Shown in pieces: positions 7,551 to 15,432 of a stretch of 64,000 nucleotides of DNA. This stretch comes from Cladopsammia gracilis (lineage: Eukaryota; Cnidaria; Anthozoa; Scleractinia; Dendrophylliidae): NCBI GenBank assembly GCA_022457155.1, contig JAJGOT010000020.1:2047501-2111500 (forward strand), given 5' to 3'. The translations under genes were made by a program, and so were the position numbers. Numbering within the stretch: the stretch's first letter is position 1; every line of letters begins with the position of its first letter. The notes below the pieces were generated by a model. It did not search any database. It was not told the DNA's origin and worked only from the letters and a program-made list of their open reading frames with translations.

Positions 7551-8206
7551 GTCGGCCCTCACAAGGTGGGGGCTTTGGAGAGTTGGCGCTGACTGGCGTG
7601 GCTCATGCGCTGCCTTGGTTGGGAAAAAAGACAGTTGAAATGGGTCGTTATGGAGCTAGTGAATTGTTGCGAAACAAAAACGCTCAAAAGAAAGCATTGG
7701 ATTTTGCCCTGGACAAGATGAAACCATTTCTTGCCAAAACCTCTGCTGATATGATGAATGAGCTGTCCACGGCGATTAGACCAAACAGAAAATATAAAAC
7801 AGATCGAGCAGATTTGGATGGCAGCGGGTTGGATGTTCATTCCCTGATTGGGAAGCTGCCAAGACCAAAGAAAGGTTTCACCCTCCCAGGGCATAATTAT
7901 ACCGGCCCTTATAACCCATTGAATAAGCAAGTTAGATTTGATGAAAAGGGAAAAATTCTCGAAATCTGGCAGCAGCCCACAGGAAAAACAGATGCAGTTG
8001 CTATGCAGCACGATGTTGATTATTCAGTCTGCGCGAAACAGGCGGATCCACGCAAATGCAAGAACGAAGCAGACAGGAAAATGGTTGCCGCTTTGGATGC
8101 CATTCCCTGGAAAGATAGACAGTGGGGTCATGCTTTGGCGCGAAACACAATTCAAGCAAAACAGAAACTTGGGCTCGGCGCTTCAAAAAACGGGAAAAGA
8201 TTTTGA
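7439..8206 (+). CDS. Parvovirus-type phospholipase A2 virion protein
   Basis: The frame opens with an ATG at 7439, but residues before about 7541 are an out-of-frame reading of the zinc-ribbon gene. The genuine protein probably enters by -1 frameshift at 7541-7547. The PLA2 core has the calcium loop in LPGHNYTGPYN and the catalytic His-Asp pair in AMQHDVDY, followed by cysteines (SVCAKQADPRKC). Parvovirus VP1 uses this domain to breach endosomes, and adintoviruses are known to carry it. LDGSG upstream of the domain fits the adenain consensus, so the protease could free the enzyme. The C-terminus runs into the integrase frame at AAAAAAC. Product identity is secure; the start is inferred. Confidence 0.87.
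   Translation: MRATIWIYDCEKWQKNVVLPLRFLRNQENKICEIGKLSRPSQGGGFGELALTGVAHALPWLGKKTVEMGRYGASELLRNKNAQKKALDFALDKMKPFLAKTSADMMNELSTAIRPNRKYKTDRADLDGSGLDVHSLIGKLPRPKKGFTLPGHNYTGPYNPLNKQVRFDEKGKILEIWQQPTGKTDAVAMQHDVDYSVCAKQADPRKCKNEADRKMVAALDAIPWKDRQWGHALARNTIQAKQKLGLGASKNGKRF
7541..7574 (+). other. Programmed -1 frameshift signal, zinc ribbon to PLA2
   Basis: G_GGA_AAC occupies 7541-7547, in frame with the zinc-ribbon ORF and abutting its TGA stop. After a 6-nt spacer (7548-7553), a 9-bp stem pairs 7554-7562 with 7566-7574 around a 3-nt loop; two of the pairs are G-U. Slipping back one base leads exactly into the PLA2 frame. Slippery heptamer, spacer and stem match known -1 frameshift signals; GGGAAAC is used by luteovirus-type sites. 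Confidence 0.8.
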
Positions 8207-9150
8207 GTGAAGGCTGGGCTCAAAATCTGGCAAACGAACTTCACCGGCCAATCCGGCGGCGCTTCCCAAAGAGGCGAGTCATTGCGTATGGGGTTGACAA
8301 CATCTGGGCGGCTGATCTGGTTGAGATGGGGAAATTTTCGAGGTGGAACAAGGGAATCAGATATCTCCTGATGGTGATTGATGTTTTCTCAAAATTCGGT
8401 TGGATTCGCCCCCTGAAAGACAAGCGAGGTCAAACAGTGGCTGATGCTTTCCGAGATATATTCAAGGGGCGAAAACCGAAAATGCTCTGGACTGACAAAG
8501 GGTCTGAATTTTTCAACGCAGTGATGAAGGATTTGCTTGATAAGAATGGGGTAAAATTGTATACAACGGAAAATGAAGAAAAGTCATCTGTTGTTGAGCG
8601 CTGGAACAGGTCTTTTAAGGAGAAACTCTTCCGGATGTTTTCTGCTAACAACAATACAATATACTGGGACAAACTTGGCAAATTGGCGGATGAATATAAT
8701 CATCGTTTTCATTCAAGCATTCGGATGAGTCCCGCAGAGGCGAGCAAACAGGAAAATGAGAAAAAGGTTTTCGCTAATCTTTTCGGAGATTTAATTTATG
8801 CTAAACATGCCCCAGCAAAATTCAAAGTCGGCGACAGGGTGAGAATTTCAAAGTTTAAACGAAAGATATTTGACAAAGGTTACACGTCGAATTGGACAGA
8901 GGAGATATTTGTGATTGACGAAATAAAGAACACAAACCCTCCGACGTATAAATTAGTTGATCTGTTGGGAGAAAACATCACTGGATCATTTTACGAGGCG
9001 GAACTTCAAAAGACAACGCAAGATGTGTTTCGAATTGAAAAAGTTATTCGCCGCGATAATAAGCGAAAACTCGCGCTTGTAAAATGGAAAAGTTACCCTG
9101 ACAAATTTAATTCTTGGGTTCCATTGAGCGATGTGGAAAAGCTGGGCTAA
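8122..9150 (+). CDS. Polinton integrase (DDE, C-terminal chromodomain)
   Basis: This retroviral-type integrase inserts the linear element into host DNA. The catalytic triad is Asp in WAADLVEMG, Asp in LWTDKGSEF and Glu in SVVERWN, about 33 residues after the second Asp. NHRFHSSIRMSPAEA and FKVGDRVRISKFK follow, typical of Polinton integrases. The last 45 residues (FRIEKVIRR to FNSWVPL) are a chromodomain that would steer integration to modified histones. The ORF has an ATG at 8122, but its first 20 or so codons are an out-of-frame reading of PLA2. The conserved part starts after 8191, where AAAAAAC and a pseudoknot would deliver ribosomes from PLA2. No TAAAATG initiator is present. Confidence 0.93.
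   Translation: MGSCFGAKHNSSKTETWARRFKKREKILSEGWAQNLANELHRPIRRRFPKRRVIAYGVDNIWAADLVEMGKFSRWNKGIRYLLMVIDVFSKFGWIRPLKDKRGQTVADAFRDIFKGRKPKMLWTDKGSEFFNAVMKDLLDKNGVKLYTTENEEKSSVVERWNRSFKEKLFRMFSANNNTIYWDKLGKLADEYNHRFHSSIRMSPAEASKQENEKKVFANLFGDLIYAKHAPAKFKVGDRVRISKFKRKIFDKGYTSNWTEEIFVIDEIKNTNPPTYKLVDLLGENITGSFYEAELQKTTQDVFRIEKVIRRDNKRKLALVKWKSYPDKFNSWVPLSDVEKLG
8185..8249 (+). other. Programmed -1 frameshift signal with H-type pseudoknot, PLA2 to integrase
   Basis: A_AAA_AAC lies at 8185-8191 in the PLA2 frame, four codons before its stop. A 6-nt spacer is followed by a perfect 10-bp stem (8198-8207 with 8219-8228). Six of the 11 loop bases (GGCTGG, 8212-8217) can pair with CCGGCC at 8244-8249, forming an H-type pseudoknot with loops of 4 and 15 nt. 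The -1 frame entered is exactly the integrase frame. AAAAAAC with a pseudoknot is a classic retroviral and coronaviral type of signal. Confidence 0.85.
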
Positions 9151-9181
9151 AAAAGTCAATCATTGAAATGGCAATTATTTA

Positions 9182-9514
9182 ATGTTTTCTTCTAAAATAA
9201 TGAATGTCGAACACCGATTTAATGGGATGGAAAACTATTTTCTAAGAAATATTGGTCTTCGCCAGTTTTGTGATACTCATCACTGGGATGAAGGCCAACT
9301 TTATGAGAATTATGAAAAATCGAAAGAGATTGAAAGAGCAACGATGAATTATTTCAACTCACTTCTCCAAAGACGATCAGTGACATCTTATTTGGAAGAA
9401 ATTAAAAAAACATGCGATAATCTTCTCACAATCAAAAAATATAAACAAGCATGTGAAGATGTAATGAAGTTCAAAACTTATCTCAAAGAAATAGGTGAGA
9501 TAACGTTCTGCTGA
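9182..9514 (+). CDS. Unknown 110-residue protein at the 3' end of the virion cluster
   Basis: The ORF starts with an ATG at 9182 in TATTTAATG. A second in-frame ATG at 9200 follows TAAAATA. The product is mostly charged alpha helix, with RFNGMENYFLRNIGLRQFC near the N-terminus and a long basic and acidic helix later. There are three scattered Cys and a His pair (DTHHWDEG) but no clear zinc motif. I do not recognise a family. It lies 31 bp after the integrase stop in the same orientation, so it belongs to the Polinton. It is followed by the hairpin-rich intergenic region. Confidence 0.5.
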   Translation: MFSSKIMNVEHRFNGMENYFLRNIGLRQFCDTHHWDEGQLYENYEKSKEIERATMNYFNSLLQRRSVTSYLEEIKKTCDNLLTIKKYKQACEDVMKFKTYLKEIGEITFC

Positions 9515-9733
9515 AAAATCTGCTGGGGAAAAAAAATATTCCGCTGAAAAATTCTCTCTCCCCCTGAAAAACCGTCTAACACATTATATTGGAAAAGTTT
9601 CCCACGCGTGGGAATATTTTTCTCTCATCTTTTATGGCCGCTGTCATGATTAAAAATAACATATACGCAATGGAACAAAAATAGTTATTCTGAGAAAATT
9701 TATGCGTCTTTCCGAGAATGTCACCTGTCGGCA

Positions 9734-9760
9734 GAATATAAATGATTGTCATTTATATTC
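9734..9760. terminator. Hairpin 1 of the convergent intergenic region
   Basis: A perfect 11-bp stem (GAATATAAATG with CATTTATATTC) encloses the loop ATTGT. It lies between convergent genes, where it could mark RNA 3' ends on either strand, as palindromic hairpins do in some giant viruses. Function is inferred. Confidence 0.45.
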
Positions 9761-9895
9761 ACGATTTCAAAACACCAGCCAATTTGTGATTTTGTTGATA
9801 GTGGATTTCGGCGTAAGCCAATTTCTGATTGGTTTGGAGTGACAGGTTATTCTGAGAAAATTTATTCGTCTTTCCGAGAATGCCGCCTGTCGCCA

Positions 9896-9922
9896 GAATA
9901 TGAATGTTTGTCATTCATATTC
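9896..9922. terminator. Hairpin 2, with compensatory base-pair change
   Basis: The stem GAATATGAATG with CATTCATATTC encloses TTTGT. Compared with hairpin 1, one A-T pair has become G-C on both sides, so pairing is preserved while the sequence changed. That points to selection on the fold. Confidence 0.5.
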
Positions 9923-10101
9923 ATACAATTGATTCCCCGAAAAACTGACTAATTTCCCTCAACCAATCAAATGGTGGACGATGTAAAATCCACTTGCCAT
10001 TGTTCTCTTTTGTTAACGCATTAGCCACAAAATTGATTCCCCGAAAAACCCGATTTTGATTGGCCGCCATATGTCAATAACCGGGCAGCTGGGCAATGTC
10101 A

Positions 10102-10128
10102 GAATATGAATGTTTTACATTAATATTC
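10102..10128. terminator. Hairpin 3, one mismatch
   Basis: GAATATGAATG and CATTAATATTC enclose TTTTA. This copy has one G/A mismatch in an otherwise matching 11-bp stem. It is the closest of the three to the 3' end of the acidic minus-strand gene at 10154. Confidence 0.4.
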
Positions 10129-10153
10129 ACAGTCTGTTATTTCAAAACACCGC

Positions 10154-10534
10154 TTAGCATTGCTTTCGTTTCGCGCCGGGACTCGCTTCGCTCGTTTCGC
10201 TTGACCCGTTTTGCTTCGCTTGGCTTTCGTTCATTTCCCGGTGGATTTCCCAGAGAAGACCGCTTTGCTTTTGGAGTTCCTTTTTGAGAATCTTGTGTTC
10301 CTCCTGGAGATTGACGAATGATTCAAAGAGAAGTTCAATTGAGTCTTCGATTTCGTCGCTTCGCTCAGCTTCCGCCATCTCCGAGTCAGACACAATAAAT
10401 TCCTCGTCTGAAGTGGTGGGAGTTTCATCGTCGCTTCTTGTTTCTTCCTCTGAGCATGTTTCACAATTTTCATGGTCACTGGCACTGAGGCTCCCTTCGC
10501 TCGCTTCATTGGAAATTTTTTTTTCAAGATCCAT
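10154..10534 (-). CDS. Acidic coiled-coil protein downstream of VLTF3-like gene
   Basis: I take the ATG at 10534 (context AAGAAAATG) as the start; an ATG at 10549 is also possible. The N-terminal two thirds are rich in Asp, Glu and Ser (SDHENCETCSEEE, SDDETPTTSDEE). A leucine-bearing helix follows (LFESFVNLQEEHKILKKEL) that could form a coiled coil, and the tail is basic. An acidic-plus-zipper layout is common in transcription activators, but no family is recognised. There is no clean LxCxE motif. The start overlaps the VLTF3-like stop by about ten bases on the same strand, suggesting coupled expression. Confidence 0.55.
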   Translation of the reverse strand: MDLEKKISNEASEGSLSASDHENCETCSEEETRSDDETPTTSDEEFIVSDSEMAEAERSDEIEDSIELLFESFVNLQEEHKILKKELQKQSGLLWEIHREMNESQAKQNGSSETSEASPGAKRKQC

Positions 10535-11081
10535 TTTCTTTCCAATCACATTTTTTGAAGATTGTTTGGATTATTTTTTCTTGTTCCACCCGTCTGGATG
10601 GAAGTTTGAGCAGTTTGAAATCATCTTCATTGGGATTGAAACCATTCTTCTGCAACAGGGCGAAAAGAACTTGGTGGCAATTGAGAAACTTTTTCCTGTT
10701 GAGATGAAGATCGTCATATGCTAGGGAAAAATATTTGAAATCGTCGATGAGATATTTCTCCAGATGTTCATAATCATTTCCGTCGTGGCCTGTTATGTGA
10801 TTAAAAATTGCATGATCGTTGCCACTGACTTTTTTCCATTTGGCAGCTTTGGCGAAATCCCTGACTTTTTTTCTTGTAATTTCGTCACGGGGAATTTGGG
10901 AGAGAATTTGTTCTTGATAAAATTCGAGATCTTTGAGTGGAATTTGATTTTTCCCCTGATTTTTTCGGATGATATTTTTGAAATGTTCCAGTCGGGGATT
11001 TTTGGGAGTATGGCATGTTGTGTGGGTTTCCTGAACGAGTTCAGGAGTGAAATCGATTTCTTCTTCTTCGGAATCAGACAT
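10524..11081 (-). CDS. VLTF3-like (poxvirus late transcription factor 3) protein
   Basis: The 185-residue product starts at 11081 in AAGAAAATG. After an acidic N-terminus it has PRLEHFKNIIRKNQGK, then LEFYQEQILSQI, RKKVRDFAKAAKWKK, and finally NRKKFLNCHQVLFALLQ with a C-terminal KIIQTIFKKCDW. This order matches the C-terminal domain of the VLTF3 family, which activates late genes in poxviruses and other large DNA viruses. The zinc-binding N-terminal part seen in longer members is absent or reduced (CHTPKNPRLEHF). VLTF3-like genes are reported in Polinton-like viruses. Here it lies opposite the virion cluster whose genes begin with TAAAATG, consistent with a late regulator. Confidence 0.68.
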   Translation of the reverse strand: MSDSEEEEIDFTPELVQETHTTCHTPKNPRLEHFKNIIRKNQGKNQIPLKDLEFYQEQILSQIPRDEITRKKVRDFAKAAKWKKVSGNDHAIFNHITGHDGNDYEHLEKYLIDDFKYFSLAYDDLHLNRKKFLNCHQVLFALLQKNGFNPNEDDFKLLKLPSRRVEQEKIIQTIFKKCDWKENGS

Positions 11082-11257
11082 TTTCTTGCCGGAGAGAGAT
11101 TTTTCCCCCTTTGGGAAAAAATTCCACCCAGATTTTCCCAGAGTGGAATTTTTTTTTTTTTTGCCATCGCCGGCGACAGAATTTTCCTGAAGTCATCCAG
11201 AGTGAAATATTCTAAAATGGTATGTTTTTTTGTGGTCAATATGAGGGGAAAAAAAAT
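11082..11257. other. AT-rich, homopolymer-rich flank upstream of the VLTF3-like gene
   Basis: No coding signal is convincing here. The stretch has T and A runs and would contain the promoter of the minus-strand VLTF3-like gene. AAAATTCCACCC and GTGGAATTTTTT form a weak dyad near 11117-11160. Confidence 0.4.
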
Positions 11258-11608
11258 AGTAGATATAGAAGAAGGGTTCTGGCACACTTTCAAAATCGTA
11301 ACAAGTTAACACAAAACAGAAATTGACGTCAGTTGACGTTCAATTTAGCAATACATAAGATGATTGATTTTCTGCTCGATCGCATACGTAAAACAAAAAC
11401 AAGTCAATTAACATGTGTTATGTTAAATTTAACAAAATGGGGAGGAATTTGATTTTTAATATTTTCTGTTCGCGAACGAACAGAAAATTGGGGAACGACA
11501 ATCATTTTTTATTGTTGTTGAATTTAACATAAAATAAAATAAAATTCTGTTTTGTGTTAATTTGCTACGATTTTGAAAGTGTGCCAGAACCCTTCTTCTA
11601 TATCTACT
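11258..11608. repeat. Fold-back terminus of the Polinton (64-bp inverted arms)
   Basis: The first 64 bp (from AGTAGATATAGAAG) recur as the reverse complement at 11545-11608 with two mismatches, so the segment can fold on itself. The outer end reads CTATATCTACT, giving AG...CT boundaries as in Polinton termini. An inner 12-bp perfect inverted repeat (ATTTTCTGTTCG with a CGAA loop) is at about 11460-11487. I read this as the right terminal repeat. A separate inserted hairpin element is the alternative, but no target duplication flanks the 351-bp unit. Confidence 0.6.
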
Positions 11609-12322
11609 GTCAAAGCCGGATTTATAACTCGTGTGCTCCGCCACGAGTAAATATAAACGGTCAAAACATTACATAGGCCTCACATATTATCATTAATGTT
11701 AAAAATGTTTCAGCGATTTATTCAAAATCGAACAGTTTAATTTGTTTGAAATTTCCCCATTTAGTGAGCTATACAGTGAAGATTATAGCGCACTTATTCG
11801 CTTATTGCGGGTAGCCATAAAATCGAAAGATATTTAGGAAAAACTCTTTTTCGCCATGTTTGTTTACCGTTGCTATGGAAATGCTGATTAGCATAAAAAG
11901 AGCATTCTCCAAAACTTTCATCCAAGCCTAACAACTGATATCAAATTCATTTTCATTGAGCTAAATAAGATTATGTAAAAGCGCATTCAAAGAGGGAAGT
12001 GTAAATCCCATAAAAACTACTTGGAGCCACCTTAAGTACACTTCAAAATCCTACTTTTTTAAGTTTCAATTGTATATATATTAAGTATTACTGTACTGCC
12101 TGAGGATAACAAAGCATAAAGTATAATTTTGCACTTTTTACTTTTATTTTTTTAACCAATATTTTAATTTTAATGAGGTTGTTTGCTTTTCGTTGTCTTT
12201 AACAAACAAAACAGTCAAGGAATTTAATTGATAATAAAACCAAAGCTTAAATTCTAAATGCCCAAATTGCCTATCGCATTCAGTCACATAAAAACAATCC
12301 TGTTAACCTCGATGAGAGACAT
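11609..12322. other. Host flank, no gene seen
   Basis: The first 40 bases match an interspersed repeat (core ACTCGTG, also near 49960-50005 in the other orientation). The rest is AT-rich with no convincing ORF. It would include the 3' untranslated region of the minus-strand four-transmembrane gene; TTTATT near 12145 gives AATAAA on that strand. Confidence 0.4.
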
Positions 12323-12421
12323 TTAATTAGAACTGGCCAGAAGATGATTATCAGTTGTGAAGTTATGCACTTCTGATACACCTGCATTTGTCTGTCCCAG
12401 TTGAAGAACATCTTGGCCTGG
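12323..12421 (-). CDS. Last exon of a four-transmembrane (MS4A/CD20-like) gene, left copy
   Basis: Read on the minus strand, a strong pyrimidine tract ending CTCCAACAG precedes the exon. It then encodes 32 residues (PGQDVLQLGQTNAGVSEVHN and on) and ends in TAA at 12323-12325. The exon begins in phase 0, matching the phase-0 end of the previous exon at 13123. The polar tail fits the cytoplasmic C-terminus of a four-transmembrane protein. Identification rests on splice signals and phase. Confidence 0.5.
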   Translation of the reverse strand, partial: PGQDVLQLGQTNAGVSEVHNFTTDNHLLASSN

Positions 12422-13122
12422 CTGTTGGAGAAGCAAACAAGAAATACAAAAACAAGTTGCTGTTTTTGTTTTGTTTTTTTGTTTATACTCACTAAGAAAC
12501 GTGGGAGGAAATGCATAATTGGATTGTCTAAGATGTCGAGATTATATTATCCCGGGATGAATGCAAATAGTTAAACTGCAAGCCCGAACTTATTCTCGGA
12601 AATGTCCCGTCCTAGAACGGATGGAATATAAGGCGTTTATCGATTTTTATTACCGGAAAGAAAATTATTTCCCTTGTTGATATATAAAGAAGAAATCGCC
12701 TCGGTTTTAGTTCCTCTCACTCAGATCCGTTACAACACTACAAACTGCCTCGCCCTGAAGTAAAACGCATCCGTGAAGAAACTCAAACCAGTACGAAAAT
12801 TTATGTTTACAAGGCACCGGAATGCACTGCTTGGAACTGCAATTTAGACATGGAAGGCAAACTAACTCAAACATCTGTAAGGCATCCAGACTTGTTCATA
12901 AGCAAGGGGTCCGGAGTGAAAAATAGGGGGAGGGGGATGGAAATGGTTACAAATAACACAAACATGTTTCGCCTTCGATTCGTCGGGCTTAATTTCTTTG
13001 CATAATAAACGGGAGAGGGGTATGGCACCCCTGGGCTCCTCCCCGAGATCCTGCACAGAACATGGCCGCACTAAAATGTTCTTATTTAGACTATGATGGT
13101 TATCAAGGCATAAACGACTTAC

Positions 13123-13461
13123 TTGATAATACATGTGATACATCGGAAGGGGTTGAGGTATTTGGTCACTTGCGCCACTGATTTTGGCGATTGCAACAGT
13201 GAGAATGATTTCAAGAATAGACAATATGGTGATGAGACCAAATACGGCCAGTGCAGTTTCTTCTTGGTCTGTGAACTCCAACACTGCGTCTTTTTTCAAA
13301 AATGCGGAAAATGTGTATTTCCTCCTTGAGCTTTTCTCGAAGGCATCAGCTTCCAAATAACTGTCATACAATATAAGCCTCATGCCCCATTCTTTATAGC
13401 AGAATATCGTGATAGCCAGGAATATGATACACGCCGCGCTAACTGACCAAATTGCATTAAT
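13123..13461 (-). CDS. Exon with transmembrane segments 3 and 4 of the MS4A/CD20-like gene, left copy
   Basis: The exon is bounded by CTGTTTTAG upstream and a GTAAGT donor downstream, both on the minus strand, and is 339 nt in phase 0. It encodes 113 residues. It starts with INAIWSVSAACIIFLAITIF, a membrane segment, followed by a charged loop. A second membrane segment (ALAVFGLITILSILEIILTV) ends in AKISG. With the two segments of exon 1 this gives the four-segment topology of MS4A-type proteins. These are small plasma-membrane proteins whose molecular role varies. Family assignment is inferred from topology and segment spacing. Confidence 0.55.
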
Positions 13462-14528
13462 CTAAAACAGAGGGAAATAATAACACTGCTTAGAAAATCA
13501 AAAGTTAAAATTGCCATCTTTCTTTCAGCCAAACATGCCTGCAACATAACCGCCAGCATCTCAAGCTGTTCCAGGTCTTTCCCGCAGGTAAGCCAACCAA
13601 GGTCAATCAATCAATCAATGGTACAATCAATTATGGTACAGCAAGGGGGGGTGGGGGATGGTCGCAACACCTCCCTTGTGTTCGCCAAGATGTCAAAAAA
13701 TTCAACTTCGAATAAATACGAATATTGCAAATAATTTTTGCTAGAGTTGTAAAATATGATACAGTTAAACATTTTCTGCTTTTGGTAGTGTTTTATACGT
13801 TTTGTCACCGAAAAAGGTGAAAAGCGCGCATTTTTATTTCAAAATGGCTTGACCCCATGCTACTTATGACCTCATATCTCGTTACTATAGCAACCGATTA
13901 GCAGCCAAACTTTAGCAAAATGTGTCTCAAGGATAAACGAACAGCTATTGAAGACGACAGTTGCTAACAGTAAATGCTCTTTGCAGGCATATCGGTGGTT
14001 CTTTCGCGCAGCTTGAGAAAAAAAAAATGAGAACAAAAGTTGTTACCTTAACTTGCATTTATTTATTTGTTTATTTCCTTATTTATCTGTTTAGTTATTA
14101 AGAAACATTTATCTGTTTATCTATTTAAAAGGAGCTAAGTTCTACTGGATCAAAAATAAGATCCGCCGTCGTGTAATTATGGGTAACCACGTCTCTTAAA
14201 TAATAGTTACTATGGGAACAAAATACGCTATAAAGGAAATTTGTCACGGATAAATGTTCCCAGGTAATTTTTGGGGAAAAGATGCAAAATTAAATTATGA
14301 ACGACCCGTTGACGGGTTAATAAATGAAGACTTAACTAGGAACTCATATTTCTTACCAGATGTGAAGAGGGTCTGCGACTGTAGGCCAAAACGAGTCCCA
14401 TGACACCGATTGGAAGGACCTAATCCGATAAATAAGTAAGACGAAAAGAAACCATTAGACACTGACACAAACTGGAAACTATTACGGCGGTTTCTTTATC
14501 TCCTTTCGCCATATACACGCGTCCTTCC
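13462..14528. other. Intronic DNA, no gene seen
   Basis: This is AT-rich sequence within the predicted intron of the left four-transmembrane gene. It holds a G-run near 13645, simple ATTTATTT repeats near 14060-14130 and no supported ORF. The mirror counterpart would lie beyond the right edge of the window. Confidence 0.4.
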
Positions 14529-15360
14529 TTAATTTTAAATAAAGTCCTCTAGCTGTTCAGTTAAATAAACGATATGTACCTCTATTTTAAGGTAAATGAA
14601 CCATAGCGTCAAGATTTTATTCGCCTTGTGGTCGAATTTTTCCTGAGTGGGGTTCCTGAGAGTAATATCAATAAAGTCATACAAACAAATAAAGAAAGCC
14701 GAATCTTAAAGAGTGAAATTAATCTCTTTTGTGTCCACTAGACAGGTTCGTGGGATACGCTTTTTGTGGAATGTTTTAGTTTTTACGTCATTTTGCACGG
14801 GCTAATTTTTTCTTTTGACTGTAGGGCGACCAGGCCCTAAGGAAGGATTAAATCATAGCACTTTAATGAATATTATTGCATATAAGCTATCATTCATTGA
14901 TTCACACACTCACTCGCCATTTCACGTCAATCAGTCAACTGAGTCCTGACTCCTTAATTAAGAGGCATAGATTTCAACTGTTTCCGCATCCCGCCAATAA
15001 GAAAGATGATATTTTCCGTTGTGAATTAACTCAGGGGAACAAAACATGCAACTGCATTCACATGCGTCTACAAATGCAACTAACAATTGGCAAAAAGACG
15101 GTAAATGTCAACGGAATATATTCTCATAATGTAACTGTTAGCTAGAAAATGTATTGAGTTTTTCTTCGATGTAATCAGTATAACTTGCTTAATGTGTGCA
15201 TAAAAAAAATAGATCACACAATTTGACACAACTGAAAATGTTCACTGCTAAGGTACAGCTTAAGCTTAAGCTTAAAGATGTTTCGCATTTGGAGTCTTTA
15301 GTGAAACATTAAAATCGATGTGGAATGATTTTTCAAACGAAACACGAGTTTGAGTTGAAT

Positions 15361-15432
15361 TCCTCAATAGTGTAGTGGATTGAGGATGTGGCTTAGTGCG
15401 CGCAAGGCCCGAGTTCGAGTCACGCTCGGGTC
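15361..15432 (+). pseudogene. tRNA-like sequence / tRNA-derived SINE head
   Basis: AGTGTAGTGGATTGAGG resembles a D arm with an A box, and GAGTTCGAGTC resembles a B box. The T-arm region CCCGAG...CTCGGG has an oversized loop, so it would not fold as a proper tRNA. A run of T follows directly, as at Pol III terminators. A mirror copy is at about 63098-63166, and sequences flanking it recur near 50586-51075. Confidence 0.45.

Larger units (their letters stand above)
9515..10153. other. Convergent intergenic region with direct repeats and three hairpins
   Basis: No gene is seen between the plus-strand ORF ending at 9514 and the minus-strand ORF ending at 10154. A perfect 16-bp palindrome centred on CACGCGTG is at 9599-9614. 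A unit of about 165 bp containing TTATTCTGAGAAAATTTAT is repeated near 9683 and 9848. AATTGATTCCCCGAAAAAC occurs near 9928 and 10032. Each repeat ends in a hairpin described separately. Confidence 0.7.
1..11608. mobile_element. Polinton/Maverick (adintovirus-like) element, right-hand part
   Basis: A block of closely packed, intronless genes encodes the virion and integration set of a Polinton: packaging ATPase, penton, double-jelly-roll capsid protein, adenain-type protease, parvovirus-type PLA2 and a retroviral-type integrase with chromodomain. A fibre-like protein and a VLTF3-like factor are also present. DNA polymerase B, expected in an autonomous Polinton, is not seen and presumably lies left of position 1. 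The right end is placed at 11608. There the sequence ends in CT, as Polintons usually do, and the next bases (GTCAAAGCCGGATT) align with a host repeat that recurs on the other strand near 49980-50005. Element type is very secure; the exact end is inferred. Confidence 0.93.

Noticed and set aside
10440..10470. LxCxE retinoblastoma-binding motif in the acidic protein
   Set aside because: The sequence ENCETCSEEE has Cys and Glu at suggestive positions but lacks the required Leu.
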